Shown: positions 57,717 to 64,000 of the stretch, piece after piece
Layout of the letters: each line of letters opens with the position of its first letter
Numbering within the stretch: the stretch's first letter is position 1
Assembly (NCBI GenBank): GCA_012934845.2
Contig: WNNJ02003544.1
Span: forward strand, 62,001-126,000
Source of the DNA: Pomphorhynchus laevis
Lineage: Eukaryota; Acanthocephala; Palaeacanthocephala; Echinorhynchida; Pomphorhynchidae
Direction: 5' to 3'
DNA length: 64,000 bases
Position numbers and translations under genes: made by a program
The notes under the pieces: generated by a model
Database searches by the model: none
What the model saw: the letters and a program-made list of their open reading frames with translations, nothing else
Told to the model about the DNA's origin: nothing

Positions 57717-58390
57717 CTTGTCACGGACGAAGGGCTCTCTTAAGCCCTTCGTCCGTGACAAGGTCCGCTCGTCTAACTTAATTCTTCGTGACATCCGCCG
57801 TATCGCCCCCTTATCGACTTCCGTTCTTGTATGTCTCTTCTTTCATCGCTTCTTTTCCCTAAAATCGATTACTGCCTCAGCCTTTTCGCCAATTCTCCAA
57901 AATCCATCATCCTACCCCTACAACGAATAATCAACACCGCCGTTCGAGTGCTCTTTCGTCTCCGTCGCTTCGACCACACATCCACATATTTTGCCCAACT
58001 CTCCTGGCCCACCATCCACATCCGCATCAAACTCCGCCTTCTTCTCGTTACTTTTCGTCTCATCGCTGTCGGCTCCCCATCGTTCATCAACCTTTTTTTC
58101 TTAGACGATACTCGCCCCACCTCGCTATCGCTTCGTTCCTGTCATACCCTCTTACTCCACGTTCCTAATTACTCCAACAACTACGGTCTCCGATCCTTCC
58201 TCGTCGCCGCCTCACTCGCCTGGAATCAACTCCCTCTCGACGTCCGCCGCACTCCCTCCTTTATCACATTCAAACACCTCCTCCGTTCACACCTTCTCGA
58301 CACCTGATTCACAGTTTTGTTTTGTTGTGGTCATGTAAGCGTGCGCTGGCACGCATTTGCCACGTTAAAATAAATCCTTTTTTTTAAATA
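57717..58390 (+). mobile_element. LINE family E, 5'-truncated copy with inverted 5' end
   Basis: ORF2 sequence from the FVRDKVRSSNLILRDIRRI region onward runs open over 158 codons (57831-58307), after one early frameshift, to the authentic C-terminus FKHLLRSHLLDT. The 3' tail follows with a perfect hairpin GCGTGCGCTGGCACGC at 58339-58354. At the 5' boundary the first ~20 bases are also present inverted (CTTGTCACGGACGAAGGGCT against AGCCCTTCGTCCGTGACAAG), leaving a 5-base loop. Such a snap-back junction is known from LINE insertion. Identity to the main copy is very high, so it is recent. Confidence 0.9.
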
Positions 58391-59440
58391 TTGCCAATAG
58401 TGATTGTGTTACAGGCCGATCAACATGTATATAATGAACGACTCATCGATATCTATTTTTAAAAATTTACTTTTTTAAATATTGCCGATAAAGAATGTTT
58501 TTTCTTGATCTTAAAAAAATTATTCGGTCATAAAGAATATGATGAAATTAAATAATAAATATAAAATAAAAATGCTGGTCGAATCATCTATTTCATAGAG
58601 AGTTCAACGTTTAATGGATATTCCTTCAAATATTATTAATACATAATAACATTTTGGACTTGAACAAATGTTGATACGGTTTTACTAGATTGAAAAGTCA
58701 TCGATTACGCGAACATCTAGTTTTGACATGCTTGAGTTAAACAAATTTTGATTTTGTATTGGTATTTGTAAATGTTGACAATTTTTCGGTTATTTTAACT
58801 GACAGTGCCGATCTCCAAATAAGTCTCAATGCTAGATCTAAAGTATTTTATGCAATTATATTTTCTAACATTTAAGAACTAATATTTAAATTATTGGATT
58901 AGGAGAGGACATAAATTATTAGATATAATTATTAGATATAATTAGGTATAATTATTAGATATAATTATTACAATTATTAGATATAATTTTCAATGTATAA
59001 TCCTGCGGAACGCAATTATACAAAATATAAATATAATGTTACAACATTATAAATTATATAATTTATAATATTTGCCAAATAAATGAAAATTATATTAATA
59101 TTATACAATAATATCTATAAATTTACATCTAATTTGTCCTTTAATTTAATGGTCAATTTCAAAATACTCTAAAATTAGTGTCAAATTGGTTCCTTCAAAT
59201 TCTTGGTTTTTTTAAATTTTAAACTTAGCACAAACAATACGATTATATTGTGCGGTGCAATATTTGTTACATTCCATTAATTTTATTAAATCATTTTTCT
59301 ATAATAATTTTTAAGTTACTGAAATTTTAAAAAGTTAAAGAGATAATATATTATCTATTTTATATCTTAGAATCTCATTTAGAGATTTTGTGATGCAAAT
59401 AATTTGATATTGTCAAAAGTGTTCTATTGGCATTTACATT
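58391..59440. other. Upstream region of SEM1, no gene seen
   Basis: AT-rich with TTAGATATAATTA repeats at 58918-58990. It contains the branch-point/acceptor side of an intron ending at 59456 and possibly the SEM1 promoter. Confidence 0.4.
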
Positions 59441-59456
59441 AACGGTTTCTTTTTAG

Positions 59457-59675
59457 ATGAGTAAGCTTGATCCCCCTCAAACAGAGACAACCGCTGATCC
59501 TATTAGTTTGGAAGAAGATGACGAGTTTGAGGAATTTCCAGCTGAAGAATGGGCTGAGGATACTATGGATAAAGATGATTTAAATCTGTGGGAGGATAAT
59601 TGGGACGATGAGGATATCGACGATGATTTCTCTGTTAAATTAATCGAAGAACTTAAAAAATTAAAACAAAATTAA
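59457..59675 (+). CDS. SEM1: 26S proteasome lid subunit SEM1/DSS1
   Basis: The 72-residue acidic protein is complete in one exon. SEM1/DSS1 is an intrinsically disordered subunit of the proteasome lid. It also binds BRCA2 in recombinational repair and the TREX-2 mRNA export complex. The two conserved acidic-aromatic blocks are present: [15 protein letters not shown] (residues ~20-34) and [16 protein letters not shown] (~43-58). A C-terminal helix ([10 protein letters not shown]) follows. The length fits the family (about 70 residues). A splice acceptor (CGGTTTCTTTTTAG) ends exactly one base before the ATG, so the mRNA has an upstream non-coding exon or a trans-spliced leader. Confidence 0.95.
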   Translation: MSKLDPPQTETTADPISLEEDDEFEEFPAEEWAEDTMDKDDLNLWEDNWDDEDIDDDFSVKLIEELKKLKQN

Positions 59676-59726
59676 AGCAACATTTATATCTAACTTTTCA
59701 ATGATAATACAAGTTTTGCTATTTTA

Positions 59727-59732
59727 AATAAA
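59727..59732 (+). terminator. Polyadenylation signal of SEM1
   Basis: AATAAA lies about 50 bases after the stop codon, before the next transposon begins at 59847. Confidence 0.65.
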
Positions 59733-59846
59733 TTTTTAAAAATTGTTTTTAGGTAAGAGAATCAGGAGGATATATTTCTACAAAAATATTCTTCTCTTGG
59801 TTCCGCTCAATAGAATATATTGAATTAAAAAGTTTATAGGAAAGTT

Positions 59847-62700
59847 TTTTTAATGTGGCGAATGCACAAAGACTGTGTGCTTACAAGCCCACAAAAGCGA
59901 AACAGATAAAAAAGTTAATCGTTTAGTAGCATCGATTGTAGTTGCCTCTTGAAAAATTGGAGTGAGAATGATGATCGCAGATGATCAGGTAGGGAATTCC
60001 AAACGAGATGAGCAGCGATATGTAGGGATCGACGGCCGTAGTTGGTTGAGTGACGAGGTACGTGTAGCAGAAGAGAAGCACAGGAACGTAGGTGAGTAGA
60101 AAGATAGCGAGATTCATTTAGAGTTAGCAGATAGAGATAAGAAGGAGAATTACAATGGAGAAGGCGATAAGTCAGGCAAAGCAGACGAAAACGAACGCAA
60201 TGTTCAATACTTAGCAATCCAAGTTTTGATAAATTGGAAGAGATATGATCGAACTTACGAAGTCGAAAAAGGATGCGCACCGCAGTGTTAATGAGGCGCT
60301 GGAGAGGTTTAATGGATGACTTTGAAAGAAGACGAGAAGGCTAAGACAGTAATCAATACGTGGGAAAAGAAGGGTGGAGATAAGAGATTTACATGAACTA
60401 AAATCTAGAGAATTTCTGATGATACGAATATCACGGAGAAGAATATTTGAAGACCTAGTTTTATCACGAATGAATGCATCGAGATGCAGGTTATTGTCGA
60501 AGTGAATACCTAGAAATACTAGTATATCTACAGCAGGAATAATTGTGGTCTGAAGATACAGAGAAGGAGGAAAAACAGAAACAGTGGAGGGTAAAATCCA
60601 TAACACTTTAGATTTGGTAGGATTGAGGGACAAGCGCAAAGAAATTAAATGTTCTGATAGAGCACGAAGACAATTAGATGCGGATACGAAAAGTTGGCTT
60701 AGGGAATGAGGAGACGAATGAGAATAAAGAAGTATATCATCAGCGTACTGCATTACTCTGAAGCAGAATTTACTAGTTATACAAGATAAATCTCCAAGAA
60801 GAAGCGTAAATAGAATAGGGCCAAGTACAGAACCTTGAGGTACACCACAAAAAAGAGAAGATAGAGGAGAACACATTGAATTAGAATGGACGGAAAATGA
60901 TCGATCGGAGAGATACGAAGAGAACCAAGCCAAGGTGGACGAAGAGAAACCATAGTGATAGCGAAGACGAATAAGAAGGATTTCGTGATCGGCAATGTCG
61001 AATGCAGATGAAAGATCGAGCGATATTACCACACTACACAGTCCTTTGTCACGAGCGGAGAGCAGATCAGAAAATACTTTATGACATGCTAGTTCGGTGG
61101 AATGATTGGAGCGGAAAGCAGATTGAAAAGAAGGGTAGAGCTGCGATGAAGAGAGATACTTGTTTATCTGATCTAAGACAAGGTGTTCAAGAATTTTAGA
61201 TAAGGTTGGTAGAATTGATATTGGGCGATAAGATGAAGGAAGAGAGAGGTCAAGTGAGGGCTTTTTAAGTAGGGGACGAACAATGGACGTTTTCCAAATA
61301 ACAGGAAGCAATAGCCGTTTCCCAAACGGGAAATATTCCTTTCACGATTGACGAGTTAAAGAGGCTGGTAAGGAAAGGTGTGAAGTCTGATGACAACAAT
61401 TTGAGAATTCCAGTAGGGATGGCATCGACAGGAGAGGACTTACAAGTTAACGATATAAAAAGGCAAGATACCTCATCTTCAGATACAGCAAGTAAGTAAA
61501 AGAGCTCAGGGGTACGAACATACGAGATACAAGAAGTTTGTGGAAGGACGATGATCGAATCGATTAGAGAAATAGTTTTTGAAATCAGGTAATCGGAGAA
61601 TTGAAAAGGATCAAGAGTGAAGGTGACAGAGGAACGAGAAAGTAGAGATTTAAGAGTTTTCCATTTAGTTCGAGAGTCATTAGGCGGAAGCCAGTTTGTT
61701 TCGCCAAAAACTATGTGCCTTAGAACGCAGAAGTTGCCTATGCGAACGACGAAGAGCAAAGAATTGGTTACGATAAAATAATGAGTCAAGTTCTGAAGAT
61801 AGTCTGAGATAACGATGATAAGTTCTGAAAGAACGACGCAGTATGCGTTTTGAAGTCACACACTCAGAGTCGAACCATGTTGCACGATAATGACGTGTTT
61901 GAACAAACTTTTAAGGGGAAGAATTTCATCGAGGATAGAGCAAAATACATTGTTAAAGAGGGTACATAAGTAATTAGGGGATTTGTAGATAGAAGAAGGG
62001 TACAGTAACGGAGAGCGTTAAATGGGAGAGCGAAGAAGGGAAAAGTCGAGGAATTTTCAAGAACGACACGAGATAATCTTTGCAGAAACATTGATTTTTA
62101 ACAAAGGGAGAGAACATGTAACAAGGAAGTGGTCAGATATAGCAGGATTATAAATGCACAATGAAGACAAGGCAAGACGCAAAGGTAGGGCAACAATATC
62201 GAGGGTACAGTTAAGAATATGAGTAGCAGAAGAATGATGAGGAGACATGATTTGAAAATCATGATCGATAAATGTAGAAATCGTCTTTATGGTATTGGAA
62301 TCACAAGGACGGTCTAAGCGAGCATTTATACTACCTAGTACAACGTAAGGTAAACCGGAGAGGAAGATGAAAGTAAGTTTGACAGTTCACAGAAAAAAGT
62401 GTTAGACGGATGACATGATCCAGGCCAATAGAATAAGTAGATATTGAGAAACAACAAGCCGGCTTTTACATGGAACCCAAGTAGTTCGAAAGCGAGAAGA
62501 ACAAATGGCAACGATGATGATTGCAACGGAGACCAATGGTGAGAGAAAGCTATAAAACTACCGTGGTTAATTGATCAATTTGAACTAACAAGTCGTTGAC
62601 GAGTTTTATCGACCATAGAGATATTTAAAGAGCGGAGGCGTTTTAGAGAGTAATCATTCTGATCAACGTGCCAAGATTCGGTTAAACACAAAACATTTAA
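59847..62700 (-). mobile_element. L2-like LINE (family A), 5'-truncated
   Basis: Reading leftwards: part of the endonuclease (LNVLCLTESWHVDQNDYSLK, then broken frames with AISDHFLVTCSLPLL near 62.1 kb), linker, then RT open over 366 codons (61311-60211). The RT has SSYRPISILPTLSKILEH, SLDLSSAFDIADHEILL, GVPQGSVLGPILF and an intact catalytic MQYADDILLYS. After a frameshift the C-terminal region ends FKRQLQSMLLND (60280-59915). The 3' tail has a hairpin with a different stem (GCACA...TGTGC) from family E. Several frameshifts in the endonuclease make it dead. Its right end is fused to a CR1-like LINE. Confidence 0.85.
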
Positions 62701-64000
62701 AGATTTATGAAGTCCTCTTAAGCCAAGAAGCAAAAATCGTGATGACATCGGTTGAATTCTTAGCAAATCTAATCGAGATGCATAATCCAATCTCGCATTC
62801 GAACATAAACGAGAACCTCGCCTTAGGACTGACTCTATATATGTCCTTTCTTGTTTGGTAACCGGGAAAGAATCCTGAATTGCATGATCTAAATGCGGAC
62901 GAACCAACTTGTTAAACAAATTTCTAAAGACATTAGTGGTAATCTTAAGGAATGAGTTTTTTATAAAATATAGTGCACGAGTAGCGCTTTTAATTGCTTT
63001 TTTACTGTTAAGTTTAGTTTTTAATGATGCCTGCGCGATAATTCCTAAATCCCTATAATGTGATACTTCAGTAAGAAGAACATCGCCGATATGATATGTA
63101 AAATTACGGGATTTTTTACCCATCCTCAGAAGTATACACTTATCAACGTCAAGATGTAATCAAGTAGAGCGGCACCAATCATGGACTCGATCCAAGTCTG
63201 CCTGTAAAGATTTACAGTCATCAATATCTCGTATAGCAGTCCAAATGTTAAGATCATCTGCGAATGCCAAGTGAGTGTTCTCAATACTTAAGAGTAAATC
63301 GTTAAGGAACGTGATGAATAATAGGGGATCTAGTGCAGTACCCTGAGGGACACCTGTCGACATACCTCTTTCTGCAGGTGAAGACTCACCAACTCTAACC
63401 TTAAACGTACGCAATGAAAATTTTTTTAATCCAAGAGCAGATTACACGAGAGACGCCGTAGTGAATTAAGAGTGACACAGGACATTTATGTGGAACACGA
63501 TCAAAGGCTTTCGAAAAATCTAGAAATTAGACGTCAAGACAAAGTCCTAAGCTTAGTACTTCCATGTAACTCTCTCTCATGGTAAGCAAGTTAGATAGAC
63601 ATGAAGGACCTTGTCTAAATTCGTGTCGAGAATCTGTAAGAATGCTGTTAAAGTTTAGATGCTCGAGTAACCTTTTGGCAATAATTCGTTATAGTAATTT
63701 AGAGAGAACACTGGTCAAACTGATAGGGCGATAATCTAAACAAAAAGTCCCTGGCTGTTTTTTAGGGATTGACACAACAAATACTCATCTAAGTTTTCAG
63801 GATGGGTTCGAGTAATAGCCCACAGGGCATTGCACAGTTTCAACACTGCATGAAGTTCATGATCAAACCACTGAGGGCGAGTGTAATTAATGAAAGCTCT
63901 CCGTTTCGAAGCGAACTTATGTGACAAATTTAAGGAAACGTTATAAAGAATGGTCAGCAGATCTGAAACAGTAGTAAACCTATAACTATGAGAAACAATG
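62700..64000 (-). mobile_element. CR1-like LINE (family C), runs off the window
   Basis: Reading leftwards from 64000: linker (TRPQWFDHELHAVLKLCNALW), RT fingers (LDYRPISLTSVLSKLL), LDFSKAFDRVPHK near 63.50 kb, GVPQGTALDPLLF, the catalytic region LAFADDLNIW (FADD variant), and HYRDLGIIAQASLKTKLNSK with the thumb up to LLGLRGLHKS. There the family A endonuclease begins. Stops near 63.16 and 63.42 kb and frameshifts break it. The last ~50 codons and 3' UTR are absent. Confidence 0.8.

Overview
The window is nuclear DNA of a metazoan, most likely an invertebrate. The evidence is two or three intron-poor or exon-like animal genes (an EFA6/PSD-type Arf exchange factor, the proteasome subunit SEM1/DSS1, and the C-terminal exon of the RNase P/MRP subunit POP1) in very AT-rich sequence packed with retroelements: LINEs of the L2/CR1 and Jockey/I kinds, Penelope-like elements, tRNA-derived SINEs, one Ty3/Gypsy element and DNA-transposon debris. 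The N-terminal PDZ domain of the EFA6 homologue fits an invertebrate; I cannot name the phylum from sequence alone.

Layout. 0-2.3 kb: a decayed L2-like LINE (family A). 2.5-8.3 kb: Penelope-like fragments and their terminal repeats around a POP1 terminal exon that carries an in-frame stop. 8.3-13.4 kb: AT-rich, no recognisable gene. 13.4-19.1 kb: a complete small SINE with a 14-bp target duplication, then two Jockey/I-like LINE copies head to head. 19.1-25.2 kb: a ~381-bp satellite array split by a young Ty3/Gypsy element with 131-bp LTRs. 26.4-32.4 kb: Penelope-like copies in tandem and inverted arrangement, including a large palindrome. 34.6 kb: a Merlin-type transposase remnant. 36.8-39.6 kb: the EFA6 gene. 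41.6-54.3 kb: a nest. A family A LINE is split by a 10.9-kb interval bounded by inverted repeats made of a 16-bp tandem unit. Inside lie a CR1-like LINE (B), a hairpin element, a nearly intact L2-like LINE (family E) and a compound SINE. 55-58.4 kb: SINE and LINE fragments. 59.5 kb: SEM1. 59.8-64 kb: a second family A LINE fused to a CR1-like LINE (C).

The host genes do unrelated jobs (membrane/actin Arf6 signalling, proteasome assembly and DNA repair, tRNA/rRNA processing), so there is no operon-like logic. The most unusual structures are the 10.9-kb interval with tandem-repeat inverted ends, a hammerhead-like core with covarying helices in several SINEs but in a permuted order, an LTR element whose primer-binding site is complementary to its own LTR (as in self-priming Tf1-type elements), and a conserved 3'-terminal hairpin in the family E LINEs.
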